From Membranipora membranacea (Eukaryota > Bryozoa > Gymnolaemata > Cheilostomatida > Membraniporidae): 64,000 nucleotides of DNA. The stretch covers positions 21,945,681 through 22,009,680 of the forward strand of contig OU612071.1 in NCBI GenBank assembly GCA_914767715.1. The letters are read 5' to 3'. The position numbers and the translations under genes were made by a program. Below, piece by piece: positions 1 to 11,768 of the stretch (positions are counted from its first letter, which is position 1; every line of letters begins with the position of its first letter). A model generated the notes under the pieces. The model was given only the letters and a program-made list of their open reading frames with translations, was not told where the DNA came from and did not search any database.

Positions 1-880
1 GTATATGCAAAGTGAGTATATGCACACAGAGAGTGAGTAAAAGCAGGATGACAATTTCCGTTCCTCACACTAATACCTATATGTAAGCAACTTGACACAC
101 CAGGCTTCTAGTAAGGCTGTCACTCCTGTTCCCTCTTAAATTGTAATGGGATGGTACTTGGTCACTGTTTTTTTGCAGTCAATATAAGATCCCATCCATT
201 AATCATTTTTCTAACTCTGCCATTTTTCCCTGCTTTGTATCTTTCTGCTTGTACTGCAGCCTATCTGCCTCACTTTTCATTGGCTGTTGGGTGGTCATTG
301 TTTTGTCTTTGGTCAGGTATGAGTAAAGTGGCATTGTAAAAAAGACCACCAGGCGATCAATTCCAATAATTCCAATAAGTGATATATCTTGAAAATAGAC
401 TGTCATAAATTAACTATCAGCATTATTATCATATAATAGATGTGAATGGCAAGGCTGAGGTATTTCTCACATTTATTGATTACTATTAGTATTAATATAC
501 TTGGTCAAGGATTGATAGGGGGTGGGAAAGTGGTATATATTAAGCCTAAATTCATTTGACTGAATGAAGTTTTCTGCATGGGTGTGTAAAATAGACTCTC
601 CCAACTCACCCAAGAGCCACTCACAATATTGAACCACATGTATATACTTTTCCTGTGGATTCAAACTCATATCCAAAACAATGGGCTGTATAAATTTTGA
701 GATATCTGCTCTCATTTTGCTAAAATGATTCATTTGACATTTTACCTGCAAGCTATTTTTTGGGACTATAATCAACAATGGAGAAGTTAAGAAATGCAGA
801 AATTCACAAGTACATAGGAAAATAATTATAGGCTTGACATGCCGAGATTATTCAAGATTGACAAATAATAGATGTTACAA
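1..880. other. Left-edge intergenic stretch
   Basis: AT-rich sequence with no recognisable gene or repeat apart from the open minus-strand segment at 473-745, listed separately. The stretch ends where the solo LTR begins, with its target duplication GTGT at 881-884. Confidence 0.5.
473..745 (-). CDS. Possible coding exon or ORF fragment, unknown product
   Basis: A minus-strand reading frame stays open for about 90 codons and ends in a stop at 473. Its composition is protein-like: mixed charge, few homopolymers, and segments such as KYIHVVQYCEWLLGELGE. A possible 3' splice site (TTGCAG) lies at 750-746, but the tract before it is poor in pyrimidines. I do not recognise a domain. It could be a terminal exon of a host gene, a fragment of an unrecognised transposon, or a chance open frame, since AT-rich DNA rarely but sometimes stays open this long. 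No second exon could be tied to it. Confidence 0.25.
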   Translation of the reverse strand, partial: VKCQMNHFSKMRADISKFIQPIVLDMSLNPQEKYIHVVQYCEWLLGELGESILHTHAENFIQSNEFRLNIYHFPTPYQSLTKYINTNSNQ

Positions 881-884
881 GTGT

Positions 885-3212
885 TATCAGCATGGAATTT
901 ATTGTTTAATTCTTGTTATGTGTAATATAATATTTATTATAAATGAATTTTGTGTTTGATTAATCAGACTGTAATTTTGGAGTTGTTCACTCCTTGGCTC
1001 AAATCCCAATTAATAAAATATCCTCCAATTTTCTGTTTTAGAATCCGCGATATGTATGGTTCAAATAGTGCAAATGCAATGGTAGCAGATCTGGACTTAT
1101 AATTGCTGATAATTCGGTTACTAAAGAGAGACTTCAAAAGCACAATTGAACTGTTGATCAACAATACCTCAGCGGTAAGTAGAGCTACTATCGTACAATG
1201 TGCGCTAGCCTCAACTACTGAGCACTGGTTTATTTTTGTGTTTGGTGCAATTCTCGGTGGAATTGCTCAAGGATTTATTTTAAACAATAATAACAAACTT
1301 TAAATATGGTTCTATTCGTCAGGCAATAAATCAATCAATAATTTGACAATATCTTGGCATTTAGTCATGAAATACATAAACATTCAAAATCTTTGTAATA
1401 AGATCTTACCCTTGGTGCAGATGACCTTGAATTCTGTGTGATATTCGGTGTGATACCTCTGTGTATCTAAACTATCTTAGACTTGGTTCCTCGCTGTGAA
1501 TCATGGTATTTGAATATCTGTGTGTCTAACTCTCTTAGACTAGGTTCCTCGCTGTGAATCGCGGTATTTGTATCCCTCTGTGTACGTCAAAGCTCTGTTA
1601 TAGCTGAATGTGTCTAAATGATTTTAGACAATTTTTCTCTCTGTTGATGTGCATCCTTGGGCTGACTGAATCAGATACTTCTTTGGTTATATGTATACTC
1701 TTATATTTCGTGAACCCGCTCCCTGGCGCTGACTGAATCTGATAATTCTCTGATTAAATGTGTAATGCTGCACGTCGTGAACCCGCCTCCTGGCGCTGAC
1801 TGGATTTTACAAGTGTCAATCAGGCTTTTATAGTGCTGGTTTGCTGTCCTGTTATTGTGCAACGTTTGCATTTACAGGCGTAAAGGTGTTAACCTTGTTA
1901 TTGGTTTTTGCCTCAATTTCGTCATTAATCTCTTTTGATTTGCGTGTTTTGTCAGTTTTAACTAGCTGCCAAACATGGTTAGTTTGTCCTTTGCTTGACC
2001 TTCCCTCATTTTTGTTTTGGTCATTTTTAGATAATTTATGGTGTCAAGTGCACCCGTTTATCCGTGGTTTAATCTGTTGGATTTGCGGTATTGCAATCTT
2101 TCCAGAGTTGTTTTGAAGATCTTTTGTGACTTCTATTGCTCGTTATTTTCAAATAGCTTATGGTGTCAACTGCACTTGTTTTCTATGGTGCAATATATTG
2201 GTTTTCCGATTTTGCAATCTTTCCAGGGTTTTTTTTGAAGATATTTTGTGACTTGAATTGCTCGTTATTTTCAAATAGCTTATGGCGTCAAGTGCACTTG
2301 TTTTCCATGTTGTTACACTGCCTAGGTAATAATAATTTTAAAATATGTTGTCATGTGCACCTATTTCTATGATGCAATCTGTTTGGTTTTCCATTTGTGT
2401 AGTTCTTGTCAGGTTGTCACACGTGCCCAGCTGTCTCATGACTTTGAAACAATGGTTGGCTATGTTTCAATAATAATTTGGTGTATCGTTCACTCTACTT
2501 TGTCCTGTATTACTATTTCCAATCACCATGTAGCTTGTGTCTAGATAAATTCTAATGATGGTTACCTATGATGATTAAGCCTCAACCTAAACTACCCGTC
2601 ACCATGCACTGAATGCCCAAGTATGCATCTGTTTGGTCTCAGTTTACCCTATAAGTGAAAGTTGGTTTTAAACTAATTTTGATTTACTTTGTTTGTTTGT
2701 TTACAGGTTGTGTGTGGGTTAATGGTGATTTCCTGTCTTCACAGTACAGTGTGCAAGCTCAATTCTCTAAAGATTACTTTACCACACTACTGCTAGAACT
2801 TGATCTCATATCTATAACTTTAAAGTCCTTGATTTTTGTTTAATTTTGTATCATTTGGTTAAAGGTAATGTTCTGATGTCTGGTGACCTGAGATGAACCC
2901 TTATATTATTGAAAACAATAACAGACAATAATAGATTATTAATTGACAGCTTATTATGTCAATTTGACAAATGACAAATGTGTTTAACCCTTGAATTTTG
3001 CACTCAAGATCCATCAATCATAGTTAGTTGCCACAAGCTCAGTACAGTTCACTTATTAATAATAAATCATTTGAGAATAAGGATACTTCAATACCGTGTT
3101 GTGCAAGTGATCGTTGCACCTACGCAAGAAAATATGGCTGCTCTTATACCCTAAGGTAATTATAAAACATGATGTTCTTTATGACGATTACATAAGAAAA
3201 TGTCATCTGACA
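885..3212 (-). mobile_element. Solo LTR (2328 bp), same family as the 11.8-19.8 kb element
   Basis: This is a reverse-complement relative of the LTR at 11796-14741. In minus orientation it starts TGTCAG (3212) and ends CTGATA (885), the same imperfect terminal inverted repeat. It is flanked by the 4-bp duplication GTGT (881-884 and 3213-3216), so it is a complete solo LTR left by LTR-LTR recombination. It is about 600 bp shorter than the 5' LTR because it has two rather than four copies of the GCGCCAGGAGGCGGGTTCAC-type unit, two rather than six of the CGCGATTCACAGCGAGGAA-type unit, and a gap near 2835. It carries open frames in both directions at 964-1303, matching 14349-14691. It is clearly older than the intact element. 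Confidence 0.88.
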
Positions 3213-3239
3213 GTGTGAGTAGTACAGATCATGAATGAA

Positions 3240-3905
3240 TTAGAAGTTGCCTTCCCCTGGTTAACTCTTGATGGATTATAGTGATAGAACGGCTACAATG
3301 GCTTCTCCAACTTCCAATTTTGTTCAAGGTTTTCTGACCTCAATCTGATGTTGGCCAGAAACAAACACAACACAAATCAATCCAACAGCCAAGCGAATTG
3401 AGACAAAGAACCAATTACCTAACTAGAACAGTGACAAACACATGTCATGCACAGCACATGCAGCATTACACTTAAAAGATGGGACATGGAGTTGATAACA
3501 GTGTACAATCAAGTGGAAGTCCTCACATCAAAATATTGAGGTGGAAATTAATCTGGTAAATAATTGATGACTTTGGACTTTGACGCCAAATGCTCAACTC
3601 CCATCTGTGACTTGTGGATTTGCAATAAAAACATTTTTTATAGGTCAACGCACAAAAGAGTGTGAAAGTATTTTTTGCGTTTCGCATATATTTTATGTTG
3701 AAATGATATACATATTCGCTGAGTTAAGTTATTTATCTCAATAGTTCAAAGTTCATATAACACATCATCCTTGCGTGTTGATCTGCCATAAACACTTGTT
3801 GCCTTCACAATACATTCCAGGAGAGCATCCGCCTGGACATGCTGCAGTGCTCATTCCTGATAGCATCAGTAGCGCAGTGAGGCAGTATAGTAGCTTCATT
3901 TTCTG
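3240..3905 (-). repeat. Repeat H, uninterrupted copy
   Basis: Reverse-complement relative of 19829-20389, and of the short stretch 11769-11795 just left of the 5' LTR. Read on the minus strand it runs from CTACTGATGCTATCAGGA through CATGTCCAGGC to a segment that in the other copy codes for a hydrophobic protein; here that frame holds stops. It lacks both the foldback and the LTR element, so it shows the pre-insertion state of that locus. H may be the 5' part of the retroelement at 20.4-23.0 kb, but this is not proven. Confidence 0.7.
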
Positions 3906-4384
3906 TTAAATACAAAATTGAAGAACATCAGTTGTAATGCTGCTAGACTTATATAATATACTGTGTGAGGCTCTTGAAAATTCGTAGAAATCAGTAAAGA
4001 ATCCTATCATCACGATTTCAAAATTATGCAAAATAGTTTCTCCACGATTTGGAGAATAAAGTATAATCATACCAATTCCATCAAGGTTAATCGAAAAATT
4101 GGATTAGACCATTGCATAACGAAAGGTTAAATTGGTCAATCAGAAATGGTACACAATCCTACAGTTCAGCAATGGTTTTATTCAATGTTTATTTTAACCT
4201 TGATTTACACAAAAGTGGACTGCAATTTGAAAATAGGTAAACAGTGAGGGTTCTCGACAATAATTATGTGGGATTTTGAAAAATTAATATATACACGATA
4301 ATGTTGATCTGAATTAGCACAAATTTGAGCTATGAAATAATCTAGTTTTGAGTGATTTGCAATGGTTGAAAATATCAACTCACC
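3906..4384. other. Unassigned AT-rich stretch
   Basis: No open frame, RNA gene or repeat is recognised here. It ends at the 8-bp target duplication of the next MITE. Confidence 0.4.
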
Positions 4385-4723
4385 CAGTGGCGTATATTAG
4401 CACTCACGGCCCACAGATTTCCGTGATTGACTGAATAGCTCAGTGTGTAGAGCGTCTGCCTAATTATCACTGTTAATAAGATTGTTGTGGGTTCGAATCC
4501 CATCAAGGTCAGTTTTTTTTCAAATGTGTGCTTTATAACTGGAGCATGTTTACGGTAATCTTCTACTGCTATTGAGTTGTTTTCTGAAAGTACCCAACAG
4601 CTCAGTGAGCTATTGAAATACCTCTCTGCTTGCACTATTTTGCTACTGATATGCAAAAATTTCCGTGGTCATGCTCATCTCTGAAAAGTCAGTGAGTGAA
4701 ATTTTTTAGAATATACGCCCCTG
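4385..4723 (+). mobile_element. hAT-type MITE carrying a tRNA-like segment
   Basis: A 339-bp element with terminal inverted repeats CAGTGGCGTATATT and AATATACGCCCCTG, extended inside by CACTCAC/GTGAGTG. It is flanked by a perfect 8-bp duplication, AACTCACC, at 4377-4384 and 4724-4731. An 8-bp duplication and CAGNGGCG termini are typical of hAT elements. Inside, 4430-4510 is tRNA-like: box A TAGCTCAGTGTGTAGAGCG and box B GGTTCGAATCC at normal spacing, with a short outer pairing TGAC/GTCA. No transposase is present. A diverged second copy lies at about 29590-29990. Confidence 0.8.
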
Positions 4724-4731
4724 AACTCACC

Positions 4732-6116
4732 GAGCCTAGTAGTGTCTTCTGTCGATTAACCGGCGTAGGAGTCTTTCAGATATTGATTCATTCAACTGAG
4801 GATAATGTCTTTATATATACAAAATGTTTGACACATTACTAGTAGGTTTCTGGAATTAATTGACGGTTAAAAATGATGGAAGTCATCAGATTTAGTGCTG
4901 GCACTACCTCAATCCTAGTTGATGATCATTTGATTTCATTTTGTACCGAATATATACATTCCTGTCCTGCATTTATAACAACCAGTCACAATTTTTTGCC
5001 CAGTAGCTATCAATTGGAATCATATTTATTCTACATTGAATATTCTAGATTATTATGGCTGCGATGGAATTTAAGAAAGCCATAAAAAAACCTTGAAGAC
5101 GTCATTTATGAAACTAGAATGTAGGCCTCATTTGGGATGATGATTATGCCAAAATAACAATGACTTCTGCCTCATTAATTTGTTAATTTGTCAAATGGTC
5201 TTGTTTTATTTTGCAGGGCAACGATGACGTTCGAATTTTTTAAAAAATGTCAATAAAACCATAGCCTACTATTTTCACTGGGGGTTGATTGCAATGTCAT
5301 GGTGTTGTCCCAGATACTGCTAACAGATTAGATAAAAATCCAAGCATTCAAGGATTATCTAGATGTCTTGAGGACATGAGCATGGTTAAGTCAACAATCA
5401 AATCTGCTAAACAAGCCGAGTCAAACCTTGTGCTGATATTGCTAGACTGAGCATAGTAGCATAATTAACCTTGTGCTATCCCACTCATTGGATGGCTGAC
5501 AGGCTATGTGTTGTGGTGGAACACTATTATAGAAATTTGATTCACTACTTAAAACTATGTCAAGAGTTGGCAAGAGTTGGCAGTATGGGGTGTGCTGTAT
5601 CATAGTTGCTATCGGTTATCGTCATGCGGGTTGTGATACAAAGTTCAAAAGGTGATGAAGGCCTTTATGGATGATATTACTATACAATTCCAGATAACGC
5701 TCAAGCAGTAGCCTACATCTGTAAGTAGTGTACAGGCCCAACTGCAAATTGCAGTACAAGGCTTCATCTGCAGTCAACTCTCAACAACCAATCAGGCTGC
5801 AGGATATTGCAACGTGTTATTATTGCTTATTATTTATGTTCTTGGCTTTGATGTACAAGACAAGATAAAATAAGTACATATAGTTTTAACACATCATGGT
5901 CTGACGGTTATACAATGGATTTAAGGACGGCTGCATGCTGTACTCATGCTGATGAAGAAGAAGATAAAAGTCTTCATTCACCTTGACCAAGGAACAAGGG
6001 GAACTCCTTGGTTGGACTAAAAAAACGAGTAATTTAATGGCATTTTTATCGAGACCCTGGCCAGTGCTAACATTGCATTGTTTAGAACCATTTGTTGCTC
6101 ACTTTCTACTTTCTTC
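4732..6116. other. Unassigned stretch with one dispersed repeat fragment
   Basis: About 5068-5200 is an inverted, diverged fragment of the repeat found at 7330-7978 and 9059-9707, sharing GGCCTCATTTGGGATGATGA. The rest shows no convincing gene. A TTTCTACTTTCTTCAG splice-acceptor-like tract closes the stretch at 6118. Confidence 0.45.
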
Positions 6117-6118
6117 AG

Positions 6119-6164
6119 GATGGCGTGTGAAAATGGACCAGCTGAGGATTGCCCTGCTGGCAAT
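6119..6164 (+). CDS. Possible first coding exon of an unknown gene
   Basis: A pyrimidine tract ending TTCTTCAG (to 6118) precedes GATGGCG, a start codon in favourable context at 6120. A strong donor, GTAAGT, follows at 6165. The enclosed 45 coding bases are 15 codons in phase 0 (MACENGPAEDCPAGN). The upstream acceptor implies a non-coding 5' exon. No downstream exon was identified: an open segment with Cys and Gly residues near 8058-8225 ends at a GTAACA donor and could belong, but nothing links them. Splice signals of this quality do occur by chance in introns and old repeats. Confidence 0.33.
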
Positions 6165-6315
6165 GTAAGTGTGGGCTCTTCAAGTTGAACAACCTGGTTG
6201 GAAGAGTTTGAGGCATTTGCCGATCCTAAATGAATTTTAAACTTGCCAGGGAAGAAAGAAAAGACATGCATGGTGATTATCACCTCTACTAACAAGATGG
6301 ATGTTAACGATTGAG

Positions 6316-6749
6316 GTATACAGTATACAGTACACAGTACTCAGCACGCAGTATGCAGTAAACAGTACTCAGTGTAAAGTATACAGTATACAGTACTCAG
6401 TGTAAAGTATACAGTATACAGTACTCAGTGTAAAGTATACAGTATACAGTACTCAGTACTCATCAGTACTCATCAGTACTCATCAGTACTCATCAGTACT
6501 CAGTACTGAGTACTCAGTACTCAGTACTCAGTACTCAGTACTCAGTACTCAGTACGCAGTACTCAGTACTCAGTACACAGTACACATCACACATTACACA
6601 TTACACATCACACAGTACACAGTACACAGTACACATCACACATTAAACAGCATGCAGTATACAGTACACAGTAGACAGTATACAATATTCAGTATTTAGT
6701 ACTCAGTACTCAGTACTCAGTACTCAGTACTGATTATTCAGTATACAGT
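6316..6749. repeat. Tandem array of CAGTACT-like units
   Basis: Dense short tandem repeat with a 7-bp core (TACTCAG and variants such as TACACAG, TATACAG, TACTCAT), about 430 bp in all. The purest part is about 6505-6560 and variant units sit on both sides, as expected for slippage plus point mutation. Confidence 0.92.
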
Positions 6750-6779
6750 CAATAAAATCACCGTCACTGTCATTCTCAC

Positions 6780-7035
6780 TGTCAAATACCAGTATGTTGG
6801 TAAAAATCACAAGGGTCAGTCACTCACCACATCTTGACAGCGAAATAGTGTGTGCCTTAAGGGCGAGGCTGCAATGACTTCGCCAATTCACTCTCAGTTT
6901 GTAGGTAGGTAGGAGCACACCTGGGACTCCAATAACTCCCAGTAGTCAGTGGACTGCAGTGGGATTCGAACCAACAACCTTCACCACTTGCATGCTAAAG
7001 GACCGGCGCTCTAACCACTAAGGCACCTCCTACTC
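6780..7035 (-). repeat. tRNA-derived SINE-like repeat
   Basis: On the minus strand a tRNA-like head has box A GTGCCTTAGTGGTTAGAGCG (7026-7007) and box B GGTTCGAATCCC (6972-6961). It is followed by a non-tRNA body containing a GCAGCCTCGCCCTTAAGGC stretch. It does not fold as a full tRNA and has a long body, so a SINE or tRNA-derived repeat is more likely than a tRNA gene. A similar body fragment (GCAGCCTCGCCCTT) recurs near 36402-36417. Confidence 0.6.
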
Positions 7036-7329
7036 CTATACAGTGCTTGTATGCATACATTAAAAACAATAAGAATAAATTTCCAGGAAATCAAAGCCCT
7101 AATTACAAAACACACATGCCGTTGTAGAGTGTATCCCCCGGGAAAGGCTTCACTGACTAAACAGAATTCAAGGAGCCGGTGGGCAACAGTGGGAATGCAC
7201 GCTTAGACCTTCTATTCATCAGTTATTACACCAACCATGCTATAAGCTTCAGACCTTTTATTTATGAGTAGCATAACATTGTTGCTTACAACCATCACGA
7301 GTGACCTGGAGGCTGCCATACAACCAGAC

Positions 7330-7978
7330 TTAGACTCAAACTCGAAGAAGTTATCACAGAAAACAAAATGCAACAGATATATGGCTTATTGATTTTTGAA
7401 ATTTGCAAGTCACAACTGAGTCACACACAGATGCCTCATTTTTTGCAACATTCACACAAAGTATTAGGAAATTTGTGTCAGATTTCAACACTTGGTTAGC
7501 CTCATACCATTAACAACAACAATAACTAGTTAAACACCTGATACAAATTATAGATATTTTATTTGACACTTCAGATGCCAGGCACATTAAAGCAGGACAA
7601 TTTGAAAAACAATTTGCCACAACATGTCAAATCAATATGGCAGAAGTTGTTGTAGTTTCGCATAATCATCATCCCAAATGACGCCTATATTCTATTTTCA
7701 TAATAATGACATCTTTAAGTTTGTTTTATGGCTTTCTCAAATTCCAGCAGTAGTATGTGAATTATTCAATGTTGAATAAACAGGATGCCAATTAATGAGC
7801 GCTGATATATTGGCCAATAAAGTGCCAAAACACTTTAAAATCTTATTTTGGATTTATTATAATAAATCACTTAGTGATCACTATATTATTTATTTTTATC
7901 TAAATAAATCATGCAACCTTGCTTTCAGCGAGGGGTTCAACTATGTCTTAATTGAAACAAGTGGCTATTCAGTTATTC
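7330..7978 (+). repeat. Dispersed repeat, copy A
   Basis: This 649-bp segment matches 9059-9707 closely throughout (for example from TTAGACTCAAACTCGAAGAA to AAACAAGTGGCTATT). It has no conserved long reading frame and no clear terminal repeats. The two copies are in direct orientation 1.08 kb apart, which fits either a local duplication or two insertions of one family; the inverted fragment at 5068-5200 favours a dispersed family. Confidence 0.85.
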
Positions 7979-9058
7979 AGAAACAGGATCCAGGCACTAA
8001 ATAGGATATTTCTAGGCTAAATTGTGTATAGGAAATTTAGAATAGAGAATTGCGGCTTTGATTCTCAGCAAAGATATCTACAACAATGGCACATCAATGA
8101 TCGAATTGACACTTCGAATCAGTTATTCACACAGTATAAGTGGCTGTCCAGGGTCTGTCTGCGGCCCATATTCAAAATATGGTCTTGGAGGAACTATGCC
8201 ACAATCAAATAAAGGCAATCGAACAGGTAACACATGTTATTCAGCTTCAACATTACAGTGCAAATCACAAAAGGGCGGGTACTTTTTGACAAAAAATCTT
8301 TTGATGACTCGCTTAGTTCAATATCCACCAAAGTATATTTTCATCCACTGTTGAAATGTCACAATTTCAAGCAACAGACAAGATGTCCAGGCCTCCAGGT
8401 TTGCAAAAGTTCTGCTTAAAACTTGATTATCCTGGTGTATAGCAGTTTGTGGCCAGGGTAACTCTAACAGACATCGGGTCACTTCCCAGTATACCTCTAT
8501 TATGTGGTTGAATGTGCACACTGGGTCAAACTTTTTGCACTTTATGTCGATCATTCACCTTTGTTTTCAATGGAATTATTGATGCCATCCAACAGCAACA
8601 GCTCAGTCATTCCATCAGAATGCCAAATTCCTGATAGCTCATATTTTCCCGACTCTCTGAAACTCAATCTCAATCTTTAATCACCTACAAACTGAAATCG
8701 GGATCTCCAGCGACATGTTGAATGTTTCCTGGTCAGAATGATATAGCGAAAGTCTTCAATCAACATCAGTTAAGGTGTGGAGAGGATGAATATCAATAAG
8801 TTAGGTTTGAGACTTGGTTTTATGTAATTATCTCTCTCATTGCTAGCACCATAAATTAAATTTTGCTTTTGATGGCGTTCTTAAATTCCATTGTAACCAG
8901 AATATGAGGTTAATTCAGTGCTAAAAGTTTACAGGATGCCGTTTATTGAATGCACAGAGATCGTCTAATTTTAAATCATTTTTCAGAAGAGTGATGATGA
9001 AGCACTATTCAATTAAGATGTTAAAGATTGAAAAAATATTCATGACGAGACAAAACTA
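7979..9058. other. Spacer between repeat copies
   Basis: No recognised gene. Two overlapping open segments occur, 8058-8225 on plus and 8318-8554 on minus. Both have protein-like composition but no recognisable domain. Confidence 0.35.
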
Positions 9059-9707
9059 TTAGACTCAAACTCGAAGAAGTTATCACAGGAAACAAAATGC
9101 AATAGATATATGGCTTATTGATTTCTGAAATTTGCAAGTCACAACTGAGTCACACACAATGCCTCATTTGTTGCAACATTCACACAAAGTATTAGGAAAT
9201 TTGTGTCAGATTTCAACACTTGGTTAGCCTCATACCAATAACAACAACAATAACTTTTTAGACACCTGATACAAATTATACTTATTTTATTTGACACTTC
9301 AGATGCCAGGCACATTAAGGCAGGAGAATTTGAAAAACGATTTGCCACAACATGTCAAATCAATATGGCAGAAGTTGTTGTAGTTTCGCATAATCATCAT
9401 CCCAAATGAGGCCTATATTCTATTTACATAATAATGACATCTTCAAGTTTGTTTTTATGGCTTTCTCAAATTCCAGCAGTAGTATGTGAATTATTCAATG
9501 TTGAATAAACAGGATGCCAATTAATGAGCGCTGATATATTGGCCAATAAAGTGCCAAAACACTTTAAAATCTTATTTTGGATTTATCATAATAAATCACT
9601 TAGTGATCACTTTATTATCAATTTTTATCTAAATAAATCATGCAACCTTGCTTTCAACGAGAGGTTCAACTACATCTTAATTGAAACAAGTGGCTATTAA
9701 GTCATTC
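9059..9707 (+). repeat. Dispersed repeat, copy B
   Basis: Direct copy of 7330-7978 with scattered substitutions and small indels. See copy A for the relation. Confidence 0.85.
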
Positions 9708-10401
9708 GCTAATAGCCCTACGTTGAGTGCAAAGAGCTCGTCAAATTGAGTGCAAAGTTTCTTTTTAAATCTTTAAAGACGTGTTTTCAATTGAACTATA
9801 TGGGTGATACGGATATTGAGAAATCCTATCCCAAGCGCTAAATAGGAATGATAGAGGTAGAGCCAGAAATACAAATGATGACTTGCAACAAATTGTTTAC
9901 CATCAATCAATTCCACAGCCTCTATAGGAGTGTGTTTGTATAACATTTTGCATATGTAAAGGTATGTCTTCAATTTTTGATCATTATCTAAACACTTAGT
10001 CTTCTCCACCTACTCACTGACTAAAGGCACTACGTAAGCTTGGTAGGTTAAAATATCATACCATTTCAAGTCACCCAGGATTGGAATTAGGACGTTTGAT
10101 TGTCAGAATTCATGTCAATCCTAATCACCAGTGATGGGCTTACAAGTTTATAGATGCTTCAAGTAGTGTGTCTATGCCTTTGTGTCAATCCATGTTAAAA
10201 CACAACATTGATTAAACATCAACCATGGCAGATGTAATTTCATAGTGGAATCTGGCAACCGGAGTCATTTCAAATTGGTCAATTCGAACGATAATGCTTT
10301 ACTTCAATTTATCTTGCCAAAATTATTTTTCACAATTGGGAAATATGGTTAATAGTATTCTTTCCGTTGAAGTTTCTCAAATTTGAAGTTGTTTTACTGC
10401 T
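9708..10401. other. Unassigned stretch left of the foldback element
   Basis: An open minus-strand segment (about 9773-10009) has protein-like composition but no known domain and no clear splice sites. The right part, to GTTTTACTGC, is the left flank of the foldback insertion and may belong to repeat H. Confidence 0.35.
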
Positions 10402-10405
10402 TTAA

Positions 10406-11768
10406 GGTAATGTCAAAGACCGATCCGAATATCAACATATCATATACCGTTGGAAAGCTGCCGAGCTACTGAAAATGAATACCTGAACAAAAACTTGATT
10501 CGATGACGTTGTGTCATTAAAGGGAGGAAATGAGGCAGAAAACGCTGTTGTTGTCAAAGCAGATGGAGGAGTCAAATTAATTGCAATAAATTTCAAAACA
10601 GGTGGAATGTATACTAAGAGATTGAGTTCATAGTAAAATTTAATTTTCTTTGATATATTACTAGTCTAAACTGACTTTTTACGTCACGCCATACAACGCA
10701 TTTTTTTGTGTGAAGCCGTGAAAATATGTGAAAATTCAATCATTAATTCAGAACAGATCATAGGCTCGAAACAAAATTAATTATGATTTTCCCTTAGAGT
10801 ACACTTCAAATGTCATACATATTGACTTTCAACAAATTACCTTGCATATTGCGAAAACAGTAGACTCTCGAATACACCTGATATCTTTCGCAACTTTTGC
10901 ATAACGTCAAATGCGCTGTCCAAATGACCATTATTGTGGCCAAACAAAGTTTTCTTGAAAGTTCTCACATACGAAGCCGCTTTTATTACCCATGGTGCAC
11001 GCAGGAGATGCCAACAGAATTTCTCACTGCATCTTTGTTTTTCTTGAATTTAACGCAAAAGAATGACCAAAAACACCTCAAAAGTCCCAAAAAATAGCTG
11101 TTTTTTGGCATTATTTTGCGTTAAATTCAAGAAAAACGAAGATGCAGGGAAAAAATCTTTTGGTATTTCCTGTGTGCACCATGGCTAATGAAAGCTGCTT
11201 CGTATGTGAGAACTTTCAAAAAAACTTTGTTTGGCCACAATAATGGTCATTTGGACAGCACATTTGATGTTATGCAAAAGTTGCAAAAAATATTAGCTGT
11301 ATTCGAGAGTCTACTGTTTTCGCAATATGCAAGCTAATTTGTTGAAAGTTAATAGGTATGACATTTGAAGTGTACTCTTAGGGAAAATCATAATTAATTT
11401 TGTTTCGAGCCTATGATCTGTTCTGAATTAATCATTGAAATTTCACATATTTTCACGGCTTCACAAAAAAAATTGCATTGTTTGGCGTGACGTAAAAAGT
11501 CAGTTTAGACTAGTCATATATCAAAGAAAATAAAATTTTACGATGAACGCAATCTCTAAGTATGCATTCCACCTGGTTTGAAATTTCTTGCATTTAATTT
11601 GACTCCTCCATCTGCTTTGACAAAAACAGCGTTTTCTGCCTCATTTCCTCCCTAATATGACACAACGTCATTGAATCAAGTTTTTGTTCAGGTATTCATT
11701 TTCAGTAGCTCGGCAGCTTTCCATCGGTATATGATATGTTAATATTCGGATCGGTCTTTGACATTACC
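10406..11768. mobile_element. Palindromic foldback element between TTAA sites
   Basis: The two halves of this 1363-bp segment are inverted copies of each other, each about 680 bp, with the axis near 11098 (CCAAAAAATAGCTGTTTTTTGG) and almost no spacer. The outer ends are GGTAATGTCAAAGACCGA and its complement. Both ends abut TTAA (10402-10405 and 11769-11772), fitting a TTAA duplication as made by piggyBac-type transposases. TTAA is self-complementary, so the ends alone cannot prove duplication, but the uninterrupted flank at 3240-3905 supports insertion. It has no coding capacity. Confidence 0.8.

Noticed and set aside
4430-4510. tRNA gene with box A and box B
   Set aside because: The acceptor arms pair over only about four bases, the middle does not fold as an anticodon arm, and the segment lies inside a MITE. 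Same reasoning for 29612-29700, 37425-37505 and the minus strand of 6961-7027.
6316-6749. CRISPR-like array
   Set aside because: The repeat unit is 7 bp without regular spacers, in a eukaryotic context; it is a simple tandem repeat.
8318-8554. 78-codon minus-strand open frame with protein-like composition
   Set aside because: No domain, no clear splice sites, and it overlaps another open frame on plus; kept only as a remark in the spacer entry.
9773-10009. 78-codon minus-strand open frame
   Set aside because: No recognisable family and no convincing exon borders; could be chance or a decayed repeat.
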